From Trichomonas vaginalis G3 (taxonomy: Eukaryota > Parabasalia > Trichomonadida > Trichomonadidae), in contig NW_026529175.1 in NCBI RefSeq assembly GCF_026262505.1, positions 1 to 64,000 on the forward strand: DNA of 64,000 bases. Direction: 5' to 3'. Positions 1 to 9,763 of the stretch are shown one piece after another (the stretch's first letter is position 1; every line of letters starts with the position of its first letter). The notes beneath the pieces were generated by a model. It saw only the letters and a list, made by a program, of their open reading frames with translations. It was not told where the DNA came from and did not search any database. The translations under genes were made by a program, and so were the position numbers.

Positions 1-1203
1 TATTCGTGGAGTTATGGGCCATTAAAAAAAAGGAGGATTACGACCCTCTCAATTTATGAACGTGGAGCCTTAAATGATGAAATAATAAAACTATCTATAG
101 GGTTGCAATCTTGGAAGAAAAGTGCGGAATTTCCAGATTCTAAAAAATTAAACTTCTTGAAGACGATTAAAAAAAATATTTTTTTGATTTAAAATTTGTC
201 AAATGAAACTTTTTTGGATTTTTTTACTCCTATTTCTTCACTGCCAAAATATGTGATTATACCCTTAGATGTATTTTCATACCTTTTCTAAGATATATAT
301 ATAGCAATGATACATACATAATCGTCACCTGGAAATTTCTTTCGGGAATTTTGCAAATTACCTCAGACTTTTCAGAGGATTGAGTGGCAACTCAATCCTC
401 TGAAATAGTCTGTGGTAATTTTTAGTCTCTACACTATTTCAATATAAGCTCCATTTTTAAACAGTTTTTAAAAATCGAGCATTGAAAAGTGTGATGAGAC
501 TCCGTAATTTCCAACTTTCTCAAAATTGAATTGAATTAAGAGATTTTATGAAAGAAAGAAATTAATAACCACTTTTTGGAAGTTAATAAAAATATGCTCG
601 AATTAAATGTGAAGGCTGTATTCATTAAAAAAATCATTATAAAGGTTTGAATAGAAGAAGAAGTTTTTTCAAGGCAAAATGTTTTTTAATGTAAAATCAT
701 TCATAATCATATAAGGAATATATATATTTTCAGAATCATTGAAAATTTTGAATTTAAGAAATTCATTTTGGAAGATATTTTGAATAGTTTATTTTATTCC
801 ATGGCCCAAGAAAATGTGCACGCCAGAAATATCTGCTCGACAGATTTCTGATTAAATTGCAGATATACCATGGATTGTTATTGAGTCTACTTAGAAATCT
901 ATAAGAGATTTATGGAATTCCAGATTATCTAAAATTATTCATTAATTTTATAATAATGATATTATATGAATATTGCAAATTATTAATCGGTATTCAAATC
1001 AGTATTTTATATATTTTTCGTTAATATCCTAATTTGAAAGAAAAGAAAATGAAATATGAGTGACTATAATAGAGTATGTATTGTATGTACATGCGTTACA
1101 TAGTATTAAAATTGCTTAATGGCTTAAATTTCATAATATATTCTGAAAATATGATTATATCACCAAGTTAAAGATGTAATTGTGATCACTCACCCAAGTT
1201 AAA

Positions 1204-1205
<2 letters not shown>
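1..1205. other. AT-rich flank without recognised gene
   Basis: No convincing open reading frame, RNA gene or tandem repeat was seen. The stretch is strongly AT-rich and holds one clear hairpin (listed separately). Bases 31-55 resemble a short stretch of the 3.7-kb array segment (AGGAGGATTAC followed by CCCTCTCAATTT), so part of it may be a diverged relative of that segment. It does not match the sequence expected on the left of the Maverick if the element had simply inserted into the array. Confidence 0.6.
356..420. repeat. Imperfect palindrome / hairpin in left flank
   Basis: Arms of about 30 bases (356-385 and 390-420) are reverse complements apart from a few mismatches, around a loop of about four bases. 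The stem core is CAGAGGATTGAGT against ACTCAATCCTCTG. It could be a small foldback element or a structured 3' end. No gene abuts it that would support a terminator call. Confidence 0.7.
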
Positions 1206-1260
<55 letters not shown>

Positions 1261-1320
1261 TAGTGGGGCTTCCAGGCACTTCGTGCCTTCTAGCCCTGAA
1301 GATGTTTAGTATAAATGAAG
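1206..1320 (+). repeat. Left terminal inverted repeat of the Maverick
   Basis: An A-tract of about 53 bases (one G) is followed by about 62 bases matching the reverse complement of the right end, up to ATAAATGAAG. Differences concentrate in a small hairpin at 1,275-1,287, whose two stem strands have changed together relative to the right end. Confidence 0.88.
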
Positions 1321-1896
1321 TTTTTATTCGGAGGGCTTCCAGCCCATAAGAAATTTTTCCCAAGACCCAAGAGGAGGACCGAACCCCAGCCGACCAGCCG
1401 TTGACTTTTTTGTCAAGACTTCTTCGTAAATGTTTTGTCAAGACTTCTTCGTAATGAGCGTAAATGACCAAAAAAAAAGTTTATGTTAGAATGTTAGATC
1501 TAACACGTTTTCTAACATGTTTTCTAACATCGTAGAAAACTCATGATTTCATCGTAAATGCTTTGTCGAAACTTCTTCATCGTAAATGTTTTGTCAAGAT
1601 TTCATCGTAAATGTTTTGTCAAGACTTCTTCGTAATGAGCGTAAATGACCAAATTTCAAGAGTTTTCTACGATGTTAGAAAACGTGTTAGAAAACATGTT
1701 AGATCTAACATTCTAACATAAACTTTTTTTTTGCTGTAAATTTCATGAAATTTCAAGACTTCTTCGTAAATGTTTTGTCAAGACTTCTTCGTAAATGTTT
1801 TGTCAAGACTTCTTCGTAAATGTTTTGTCAAGACTTCTTCATCGTAAATGTTTTGTCGAAACTTCTTCATCGTAAATGTTTTTAACTTCACTTAAA
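1321..1896. repeat. Left subterminal repeats of the Maverick
   Basis: A second short hairpin (GGGCTTCCAGCCC, about 1,343-1,355) is followed by repeats of a roughly 25-base unit built on GTCAAGACTTCTTCGTAAAT, at 1,410-1,470 and 1,555-1,880. Between these clusters lies a large inverted repeat (about 1,471-1,546 against 1,662-1,733), each arm containing the palindrome TGTTAGATCTAACA. The same 25-base unit recurs inverted near the right end, so this belongs to an extended subterminal structure. No gene starts until the initiator at 1,888. Confidence 0.8.
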
Positions 1897-3444
1897 ATGC
1901 CACGTAAGCTACGTAAGAATATACGTAAGAGGAAGGGAGCATTGAAACATCCAATAGTAAAACTGACACCACAACAACAGTTGCAACAACAAATGCTGAA
2001 TGACCCCACTATGTTGCAACAAATGTCAAGCAACCCTATGCTTTTAAACCGAGTTATTGGTGCACAGAGTGGAGGTTTAAGAGCGGCACTTTTAGCGAAA
2101 ATGGCAGGCTATGGTGGAGCTGCAGACGGAACAGCTTATAACCCTCAAAGTCAAATGAATTTGAGTTCACTCAAAAATCAAATAACAGATGTCAAAAAGT
2201 CAAACATAGACATACAGAAACAAATAAGTGAAAACGAAAAGAAACTAGAATATGACAGACACACAAAGAAACTCAATGAGTTAAACGTAGAGAAAAAGAA
2301 GAAAGAAGAACAACTGAAAGAACTAAGTACAGAGGAATATGCGAAAAAAGTGTCAGAAAAAGCAGCAGAAGTAGCAAAAATGGAACAAGATGTCATAAAT
2401 TTGAAAAACCATACTACTCAATATAAAGTACTGAAAGATGAAGAAATAAAACAAAAAGCCCTGAAGACATATATGGATAGCGATGAGTATAAAAAAGAAG
2501 TTGAAGCAAATGTAAAGGCAGAAAAACTTTTACAGTTGCAAAACCAAACCGTACAGTATGAAAACTTAGCACAAGAAAGTAAAAATAACGACGCGGCTAT
2601 GCAAAAGGCAATGAAAAGCTCAGAATATATAAAAGCTAACAATGACTGGTTAGATGCCCAAGCCAACGCTAAAGCAGCCCAACTCATAGGGTCAATAAGG
2701 ACAAAAATACAAGCGGATGAAGACAGTTCAAATGAAGCTTTAACAAATGCTGACTTTAAGAACGCCTTCGAAGCTCTTCATAGTAAGGTGAAACAAGTGA
2801 ACGACTTCTCATCTGGAAAGAAACTGAAGTCTGAAGGTTTCGACAACGAGTTAAAAGAAGTAGCACAAAATATGACGAAAATAACAGATGCAGCAACGAG
2901 ACAGGCAGTTCAAAGTGCCTATGACGCCGTTAGAGCAACTGTTGTGAAAAGTCAAGAAAAAGAGTTACAACAGACCAAAACAGACCTAGTAAATGCTTTC
3001 TTAAGAACGAAAAGTCAGGTAGGACATTACGCTGCAGATGGAACATATGTGCCAGCTGGTGGAACTTATATACCACCAAACCCTCCAAGAGAAGCACCTG
3101 CACCAGGACTACCTAGAACATTTACATCGTCACATGGACACAGACACAGGCATGCACCAAAACCAACACAACAACCAACAGTTCAAAACCCTGCACAACA
3201 ACCAACAGTTCAAAATCCAGCACAACAACAACAACCAGCACAGCAACCACCTCCACAACCAGCACAACAACCACAAACAGAGCAAGGACATAAAAGAAGT
3301 AGAGAACAAGGAAACCAAGAATTCTTAAAAATGCTTAAAGAAGAGTGTGGTTTCCCAGATACTATTGACTTTAGTGACAGATATAAAGAAGCTATTGAAA
3401 GTTCAAGGATGGAAATACTGACCCGAACCTATTTAGCTTTATGA
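1897..3444 (+). CDS. Maverick ORF: coiled-coil protein with Gln/Pro-rich tail, function unknown
   Basis: A 515-residue protein. The start is placed at 1,897 because a TCACTT initiator lies at 1,888-1,893, four bases upstream; an in-frame ATG at 1,876 would precede the initiator. The N-terminus is very basic (RKLRKNIRKRK), which could bind nucleic acid. Residues about 20-50 are Gln-rich, and residues about 80-250 are charged heptad-like sequence that should form coiled coil. Residues about 385-475 are rich in Pro, Gln and His (repeated PAQQP). The last 40 residues look folded. It is the first gene inside the left end and overlaps the next by four bases. The layout suggests a virion-internal or scaffold protein, but that is inference. 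Confidence 0.7.
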   Translation: MPRKLRKNIRKRKGALKHPIVKLTPQQQLQQQMLNDPTMLQQMSSNPMLLNRVIGAQSGGLRAALLAKMAGYGGAADGTAYNPQSQMNLSSLKNQITDVKKSNIDIQKQISENEKKLEYDRHTKKLNELNVEKKKKEEQLKELSTEEYAKKVSEKAAEVAKMEQDVINLKNHTTQYKVLKDEEIKQKALKTYMDSDEYKKEVEANVKAEKLLQLQNQTVQYENLAQESKNNDAAMQKAMKSSEYIKANNDWLDAQANAKAAQLIGSIRTKIQADEDSSNEALTNADFKNAFEALHSKVKQVNDFSSGKKLKSEGFDNELKEVAQNMTKITDAATRQAVQSAYDAVRATVVKSQEKELQQTKTDLVNAFLRTKSQVGHYAADGTYVPAGGTYIPPNPPREAPAPGLPRTFTSSHGHRHRHAPKPTQQPTVQNPAQQPTVQNPAQQQQPAQQPPPQPAQQPQTEQGHKRSREQGNQEFLKMLKEECGFPDTIDFSDRYKEAIESSRMEILTRTYLAL

Positions 3445-5114
3445 CTCAGCACCAAATGGGATATAATTTCAAACCTGGAAAATACAAGCTCGCTAAGGGA
3501 TATGATTTAATAGCATATCATCCAAATGACATGAACGAATTTACTCCGAGATATTTGATGTCAGAGCTAAATGACAATACAACTTTCGTCATGAAACGCG
3601 TAAAAAATAGAGACGGAACGAAAGAACAAAAGCTTATGAATGCGGATGACGTAGATAGGGAAATTGTTGAAAACGGTCTCGGAATATATGAAATGCCAGC
3701 AGATGAGGTACAAGAAACTCCACAGGAAGAAGTTCAGATACAACCAGACATGGAAGAAATAGTTCAGCAACAACAGCTAGAAGAGCCTGAAGGAAACGAA
3801 CAAGTCACTCCTTTGGAAACTAACTTCACAGAACTAGATGAAGATTTGGAACAGCCGAAAAATCTTGACCCTCAACAAGAGCATGAGGTGAATATGGAAT
3901 CTTTCCAAGAGTCTAAGAAAGATTCGGCTGACATAGTAGAAGAATATCGAAAAATGTTTGCCGACATACAAAAGACTCCAACACCAGATGAAAATATTCA
4001 GCATAGAATGGAAGTACTGAAAAAAAATGTACACAAATACAACAACCCTTTTTACTTACGAGCATTTAACGTTCAATCTTCGGATGAACTCGGTGAAGAT
4101 AAAAGGTTAAATTTCAAGAAAACATATAGAAATGAAACATTGTTTAAAGTTCATTCAGAACCTAGCCAATATGGAAACAAACCTACTTTTGTTTCTGCAG
4201 ACGATGGAACTACAATGAGATGGGGTCATAAAGCTAATTCGGATAGGTGGTTCATAAACTTACAACCTCAATTCCAAGAAGTTGTAGACGCAATGGAAGC
4301 GAATGGTGAACGAGATATAGCTGGTATTTTCAGCGCGGCTTTAATGCCATTGAAAGATATGAAAGATGCAGATATTTTGGACCAGTATGAAATGAACATG
4401 GCTGATGGAAATATAACACCTGACGTTCTAGAACATTTATCTCAAAGAACTACACAGAACCATAGAGATGGTATATTTGGTGAAGAGTTTAGAAAGAAAG
4501 TTAGGGAGAGAGAAGGAAGAGAACCTATTGTACATGACCTTGCAAACGAAAGTTTACAAAATGTCATAAAAACTTACTTTGCAGACAATGAACCGAGAAG
4601 GGATGAATATTTAAGAAAACTCAAATGGACAGTACCAAATGAAATGTTAGTATTGAAAAACATGTTCCTTGACAAAATAAAACCAACTACAGAAATAAAT
4701 GACGAAAGACTGAAAGATTGGGTAAAAGCTTTCCCATTCACAAAAGATATTGTTGGTAACATGGAAAGAAAACCAGAATGGCTACAAAAACATATATTTG
4801 GAAACGAGCTTATTCCATATGGACAGGCACTGTTTGAAGAGCTTGAACCTGAAACTCAGGAAAGAGTCATGCAAACAATACGCGAAGACTCAAATACAGA
4901 CTATGACAAACTCTTTCTAGGATATAGGTTACCTGAGATGGGCGACCAGAGCCAAAAGGCAAAAAGGACATGGGAAATTTGCAACATACTAGATGAACAT
5001 AATGCAAAGATGCAACAACTTCAAGCAGAGGGCAATGAAGGAAAAAGAAGAGTTAAAAACTCAGTCAGGAAGAAAGTAAAGCTTGGTCGGAGTGGGTTCT
5101 ATTATGACATATAA
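3441..5114 (+). CDS. Maverick ORF: large acidic/charged protein, function unknown
   Basis: A 557-residue protein whose ATG overlaps the upstream stop as ATGA. Residues about 90-160 are acidic and Gln/Glu-rich and probably disordered. The region from about 165 to 530 is mixed alpha-like sequence with many Trp and Phe, and the C-terminus is basic (KKVKLGRSGFYYD). No family is recognised. Its position directly before the major capsid gene suggests a structural or portal-side role in the particle. No TCAYTW initiator is visible just upstream, so it may depend on the preceding gene's transcript. Confidence 0.68.
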   Translation: MTQHQMGYNFKPGKYKLAKGYDLIAYHPNDMNEFTPRYLMSELNDNTTFVMKRVKNRDGTKEQKLMNADDVDREIVENGLGIYEMPADEVQETPQEEVQIQPDMEEIVQQQQLEEPEGNEQVTPLETNFTELDEDLEQPKNLDPQQEHEVNMESFQESKKDSADIVEEYRKMFADIQKTPTPDENIQHRMEVLKKNVHKYNNPFYLRAFNVQSSDELGEDKRLNFKKTYRNETLFKVHSEPSQYGNKPTFVSADDGTTMRWGHKANSDRWFINLQPQFQEVVDAMEANGERDIAGIFSAALMPLKDMKDADILDQYEMNMADGNITPDVLEHLSQRTTQNHRDGIFGEEFRKKVREREGREPIVHDLANESLQNVIKTYFADNEPRRDEYLRKLKWTVPNEMLVLKNMFLDKIKPTTEINDERLKDWVKAFPFTKDIVGNMERKPEWLQKHIFGNELIPYGQALFEELEPETQERVMQTIREDSNTDYDKLFLGYRLPEMGDQSQKAKRTWEICNILDEHNAKMQQLQAEGNEGKRRVKNSVRKKVKLGRSGFYYDI

Positions 5115-5146
5115 ATCCAACTATTCTATATTTTTACTCATATGAA

Positions 5147-6613
5147 ATGTACGCCGCTCAGAATATAACGCCAACAGTTTTGGATGCCATGAACGGAAAT
5201 GTTTCCGAATGGTATAACGAATGCGACAATGCCATTAGAAGGTCAGAAATAGTTCCTGGAACTTACGAATATACAACTGCTGTTTCTTATGGAAACGTAG
5301 GTGAGTTTGGAGAAGGTTCTTCAACAACAGTAGATATTGCTTGCGACAGGTTTCATATAATTTCTATTGACAACTCTTTCTTATACGTGGAACAAGACAT
5401 TGAAATAAAACCTTCTGCCAAGTTGTCTGACAAGAAAGGTTGCAATGGAATTTTCTATGTCGGATACCAATATGCTCCAGAAGTTTTCATGGGATATAAG
5501 ATATATTCTAACTCTGACTTAGTTCAAACAGTAACATGGGCAAACTATGAATGGTTCGCTTTGAGAAACTCAGTACAACCACAAGCTAGAGAACAAACAG
5601 ACCAGTATGCAACTATTGAGAAAATAAGAAGACTTGACCCTAACGTTCCAGGAGTTTATGTTAACCTTTCTGGACAAACTGCAGCAGCAGTAACCAAAGT
5701 AAAACTGAAACTTAGAGTTCCTTTGTCATCTTTCCTCATCTTCAGGTTTTTAAGATACTTGCCAAACTGGGCAGGAAAAATTTCTATCGAACTTACTCCA
5801 AGCAAAAATAACTTAGTCATTGCACCAACACAAGACCCATTCACTCTTACAGAAGTAGTGGGAACAAATAAAATGTCATTCGCCGACTTTTGCAAAAACA
5901 AAGTTGACTTAGACTTTGGTTTCTCAAACCTCAACACTGAAGTAAACTATTATTTCAATGCTGCTGGAGATGCTTGGGACCCAGTTAAGTTCACATGCGA
6001 AAAATTTGAATGCAAGAGAATAGAAAGCAGACTTGCAGTCTATATGTTGGACCCAGATATTTCAAATGCTTTAGCTGCCAAATATATTGCAGTTCCACTT
6101 ATGTTCCCTATACACCAAATATCTGTCAAAGACTTTGCAGGTGAAGTTGGAAACCAAAGTGCTGACCCAGGTGCAAGAACAGATATTGCTTTAACAACTG
6201 CAATGAAACATGCAGATACTATGTTTGTACTGTTCAGACGAACTATAAATGACTATTCTTGCTTCTACAACCCTGGTATTAAATACCATATAAACATAGA
6301 TGGCAAATATTATCCAAGAGAAGAATATTCTACAGTTGAGGATATGAGGTCATACAACTTGACATTAGATGCTATGAACTTTAACAACAACTTCACAACA
6401 ACCATTAACCCTGAAATGCAAAGTTCTATTATGCCATATGTGAAAGTATGGACTCATACAGGAGCTCAAAAAACTCAATATACAAATGGAGACCGTTCAA
6501 ACTTTTGGCTTGGCATTCCATTTGCTGACTCAGAAGACTTTATGGGTGGTATTTCAACTGTTGGTACTGTTCAAATACAATATACTGGTGACAGAGACGG
6601 TCCAGATGAATGA
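5147..6613 (+). CDS. Major capsid protein, double jelly-roll type
   Basis: A 488-residue protein; the frame looks whole. The pattern around residues 185-220 (LRVPLSSFLIFRFLRYLPNW, then GKISIELTPS) is typical of the first jelly-roll domain of Polinton/adenovirus-like major capsid proteins, and the length fits the family. Alternating beta-rich segments continue to the C-terminus. A TCATAT initiator at 5,138-5,143 precedes the start by three bases. In this family the protein forms trimeric capsomers of an icosahedral shell. It is followed by a small ORF overlapping its stop as ATGA. The call rests on motif and length, not on a search. Confidence 0.85.
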   Translation: MYAAQNITPTVLDAMNGNVSEWYNECDNAIRRSEIVPGTYEYTTAVSYGNVGEFGEGSSTTVDIACDRFHIISIDNSFLYVEQDIEIKPSAKLSDKKGCNGIFYVGYQYAPEVFMGYKIYSNSDLVQTVTWANYEWFALRNSVQPQAREQTDQYATIEKIRRLDPNVPGVYVNLSGQTAAAVTKVKLKLRVPLSSFLIFRFLRYLPNWAGKISIELTPSKNNLVIAPTQDPFTLTEVVGTNKMSFADFCKNKVDLDFGFSNLNTEVNYYFNAAGDAWDPVKFTCEKFECKRIESRLAVYMLDPDISNALAAKYIAVPLMFPIHQISVKDFAGEVGNQSADPGARTDIALTTAMKHADTMFVLFRRTINDYSCFYNPGIKYHINIDGKYYPREEYSTVEDMRSYNLTLDAMNFNNNFTTTINPEMQSSIMPYVKVWTHTGAQKTQYTNGDRSNFWLGIPFADSEDFMGGISTVGTVQIQYTGDRDGPDE

Positions 6614-6753
6614 AAGCAAAGAAGTTTACAAAACCAATAGCACTTTTCACGGAAGATGCTCTTTTGAAGATTCGTTCGATGAAACCTGCTGGGGCTCCTC
6701 AGATTGGTATAACGACAGCTTCCATCGAGCAGATTTTGGCAGCAGGTCAGTAA
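6610..6753 (+). CDS. Small 47-residue ORF overlapping the capsid gene stop
   Basis: It starts within the capsid stop (ATGA) and ends at TAA 6,751-6,753. The product is basic at the N-terminus (MKAKKFTK) and small-residue rich at the end (IEQILAAGQ). No family is recognised. The ATGA junction matches two others on the same strand (3,441 and 7,568), which supports it as real. It overlaps the tail of a minus-strand coding remnant, so one of the two may be spurious. Confidence 0.45.
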   Translation: MKAKKFTKPIALFTEDALLKIRSMKPAGAPQIGITTASIEQILAAGQ

Positions 6754-7067
6754 GTTGTTCTTGAACTGACTTCTCTCCGTCAAATATTGACAGTACGCCA
6801 GTTTTGACATAATATTGTATTATAAACTTACCTTTAGAAATATCGGTCAGTTTTGTTGTTATATTTTTGTCTGCTTCAAGAACTTTCACCATTTCGTTAT
6901 ACCAACTTTCTTTGCTTTATGAAAATATTTTGGTTCAGCAAAGACTGCTATTCTATAACATTTTCCATTGTTTGTATAAAGAACTATTCTGTCAATGTAT
7001 TTGTATTGTTTGTGTGTGTAAACTTTGTTCTGCTTCAATTCGAAGAGATACTCAATACGTCCATCTT
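6647..7067 (-). pseudogene. Minus-strand coding remnant, function unknown
   Basis: Protein-like reading on the minus strand (for example NGKCYRIAVFAEPKYF and GKFIIQYYVKTGVLSIFDG) runs from about 7,067 down to 6,647. It looks like a single small gene of the element, broken in this copy. The mix of basic and aromatic beta-type residues gives no recognised family. It is convergent with the small ORF behind the capsid gene and divergent from the gene at 7,083. Confidence 0.5.
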
Positions 7068-7082
7068 TTTATTCTAAGTAAA

Positions 7083-7571
7083 ATGTCATTTCCGAAAAAT
7101 AGAAGCGTAAGTGTTTCAAAAGGTTTAATGGCGGTGGCAGATGTGAAGTTAAATTCACCAACTCAAACAAACAGTCAAAGTGTTGTTGTCAATGTCAAAG
7201 AAAGAGATGTTGAAGTGGGGAAACCATACGAAGACGAAGATGGTATAACAATAGTTCCTGTAAAAGAACAACCAACATACCCTGAAGTTAGCAGAGACTT
7301 AAGTTCTGTTGCAGATATTCGAAACGACTACCAACAACTTAAAGACAAACTTAAAACTCAGGAGAAGATTTGTCAAGCTTTGGGTATAATGTTAAACTTG
7401 GTTGAACACAACCCTGTAAAAGTGAACTCATATGTCATCGCACCTCATGAAATTTTGAAAGAACTATTGAAACTTTTGACAGAGGCAGACGATATAAACA
7501 TCAAAGAAATAGAACCCGACATTGTTGCTGTGGTGTTTCATATAATGTCATTGACAAGATATACGTTATGA
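7083..7571 (+). CDS. Maverick ORF: 162-residue protein, function unknown
   Basis: The frame is open further upstream, but the ATG at 7,083 gives the natural N-terminus (MSFPKNRSVSVSKGLM). The first half is low-complexity and acidic; the second half (residues about 85-160) is helical and Leu-rich with a coiled-coil stretch (NDYQQLKDKLKTQEK). No family is recognised. It lies between capsid genes and overlaps a 31-residue ORF at its stop (ATGA), which suggests a small structural or assembly role. Confidence 0.6.
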   Translation: MSFPKNRSVSVSKGLMAVADVKLNSPTQTNSQSVVVNVKERDVEVGKPYEDEDGITIVPVKEQPTYPEVSRDLSSVADIRNDYQQLKDKLKTQEKICQALGIMLNLVEHNPVKVNSYVIAPHEILKELLKLLTEADDINIKEIEPDIVAVVFHIMSLTRYTL

Positions 7572-7663
7572 AAGGAGGTGAAACGTTGAACTTAAAATAT
7601 AGTTTCCCAGACGTCATAAAAATATTTGACGACCACAACATTTCATTAAAATTTACTTGCTAA
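7568..7663 (+). CDS. 31-residue ORF in ATGA overlap
   Basis: It starts in the stop of the preceding gene and ends at TAA 7,661-7,663, four bases before the next start at 7,668. The product begins MKGGETLNLKYSFPDVIKIF. It is tightly packed between two genes with no spare bases, which argues for a real reading frame. Its function is unknown. Confidence 0.4.
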   Translation: MKGGETLNLKYSFPDVIKIFDDHNISLKFTC

Positions 7664-7667
7664 GTAA

Positions 7668-8479
7668 ATGGCAGAAGACATAGTGGTTTATACTATTACG
7701 ACTAAAAACCCTGAGTCATATAATTCTATAACAACAAACTTACAAAGTCCTCAAGGACGATATTGTAAACTGACCTTAAACACGATGACGACTAAAGCCT
7801 GTTTTGCTCTTTTGACACCAGAAGACTTTGTTGTTGTGAATGGTAAAAAATACTTCTTTGAAGATACTTACTCAGATATACCACCAACAGGTTTTGTTGA
7901 CTTATTTAATACTTTAAGGACGGATGTAACATGTGCTGCAACTAGAGCAGGTTTCATTATGTTTGGATGTCCGACTGAGTTTAGTATAAACGATATGAGC
8001 TATAATACAAAACTTATATCTGGTTTTTACTACCAACAGTTTCCTATAACAGGAAAAGGTGTCATACAAGGTTCTGTTCCATTGACTTTAAGTACACCTA
8101 TTTTATATATTGTTTCAAACTTAGGTTCAAAGTGTATTCGAATGTCGACAGAAACTACTATGACCAAAAGATACTCATGCGTATAAACAACACTTTCTCT
8201 GCTGGTTTGCCTATTGTTCATTCGAATGCAGAGTTTTCAGCTTTAGTAAACTCAAACACTTTAGCAAACATAAACTTAACCTTAGTTGACGCAAACTTTG
8301 TTCCTGTAAAACTTTTATGTCCTATGTATTTGTCAATGACGGCAGAAAGTTTCGAATTGGAAGATGCAACTGGTGAAAGTATTGTACTACAAGAACAACT
8401 TCAACAACAAATAGCTCAAGAACAACAAATGCAACAAATGCAACAAATGGAACAAATGCAACAACAAAGTCAAGAATAA
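7668..8479 (+). pseudogene. Minor capsid (penton-like) protein gene, broken
   Basis: Beta-rich sequence with a conserved-looking C-terminal block (LTLVDANFVPVKLLCPMYLS) resembles the minor capsid or penton-type single jelly-roll proteins of Polinton-like elements. The tail is a Gln/Met repeat (QQMQQMEQMQQQ). In the family such proteins fill capsid vertices. The gene sits two small ORFs after the major capsid gene, as expected for a morphogenesis cluster. It is broken in this copy. The penton call is tentative because jelly-roll proteins are poorly conserved. Confidence 0.55.
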
Positions 8480-8507
8480 AAAAAATATTTTTTTTATTTT
8501 TATAAAA
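8480..8507 (+). promoter_or_regulatory. A/T-tract upstream element (TTTATTTTTATAAAAATG type)
   Basis: A long A run, TAT, a T run and then ATTTTTATAAAA lead directly into the ATG. An almost identical stretch precedes the polymerase gene on the minus strand (19,662-19,690), and looser versions precede several other core genes. It probably acts as a core promoter of these genes, perhaps also as the 3' signal of the preceding gene. Confidence 0.5.
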
Positions 8508-9738
8508 ATGTACAGAATAGACGTTTCAGATTTTTATGACTTCCAAGCGTTCAGAAATATGTGTCCATTTAGAGACTATAACAAAGCAGTCGAGAATTTG
8601 AAACGTTTAGTCATTTATGTCGACTCTGCCCCAGAATGTTATGTCATGAAAGAATGGGATGTTGTCTTTAACAAACCAAGAGCAACAATAGTTTCAGAAC
8701 AAGAATGTAGACAGAAACTTAAGAAAATAAAAGTCGTACAAGTTGGTATGAAGATGTTAGATGCTTGGGATATCTTATTGTCAAAGTTAGAAGATTTTTC
8801 AGTTCGTGGTATAAAGTTCTATACACCATCTCCAAACTTCTATTCTATCTTCACTGGATATAAATACGAACAAGTAGAATGGAAAGAAAATGTTATAGAA
8901 GCTTGGTTAGACCATGTCAAAGAAATTATATGCAATGGAAACGAAAGAGTCTATGAGTATATCTTATGTTGGTTTGCAAACATCTTACAACATCCAAGTG
9001 CTAAAAATGAAACTGCTCTCATCATAATTGGAAAACAAGGAACAGGTAAGAACACTTTCTTTACAGATATCTTTGCAAACTGTTAGAGGGCTATTCGAAC
9101 CGAATATGACAAACTTAGAAAACATCTGCGGTAAATTTAACTCTCAATAGAGAATATGAAACTTATAGTATGTAACGAACTTCAAAGTATAGATACAACA
9201 AAAGTTTTAACTCAGATGCTTTGAAGAGTCTTATAACAGACAAAGTTGGAGTTGTTGAAAGAAAATATAAAGACCAAAGAGTTTGTGAAAATGTTGCAAA
9301 CTTCATCATGGTTTCAAACAATGTTGTTCCGATGAAGTTAGAAAGTTCTGACAGAAGATATGTAGTTGTCAGAACGTCAGATTCTCATATGCAAGATACA
9401 GAATATTTTGACGACTTAGCAGAAACTTTGACACTACTTTTACAACCACTTGTTCTCATATTTCATGACATTAGATATTTCAAAGTTCAATCCAAGACAA
9501 ATTCCACATACCGAAGAGAGACAAACATTGTTAGAAGCAAACAAGAGTGTATATGAACTGTTTATAGATGAACTACTTTGAGTGTTTAGATGAAAGGTCA
9601 TTGTACGATTCATAAACAATATTGTCAAGAGTATGGTTATATGACAGCTCTAAACGAACATTCTTGGCAAATGTCAAAAGTCTTTTAGATGTTCAGAATG
9701 GCGTATATACAAAGAAAAATTTTTTGAGTAAATTTTAA
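8508..9738 (+). pseudogene. Superfamily 3 helicase (D5-like primase-helicase), broken
   Basis: The Walker A motif is clear (IIIGKQGTGKNTFF). It is preceded by the pre-Walker block typical of D5-type helicases (a GNE..YEYILCWFANILQ pattern) and followed by the sensor-like SNN and DRRY blocks (FIMVSNN, SSDRRYVVVRT). In viruses and Polinton-like elements this hexameric ATPase unwinds the replication origin. It lies between the capsid cluster and an HNH endonuclease gene. It is broken in this copy. SF3 helicases are not universal in Mavericks, so this marks a particular lineage of the element. Confidence 0.85.
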
Positions 9739-9763
9739 AAAAAATATTTTTATTTTATTTGAA

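Noticed and set aside
1199-1471. Minus-strand open frame ending in a poly-Phe tail
   Set aside because: It runs through the A-tract and terminal repeat of the Maverick; low complexity and repeat-derived.
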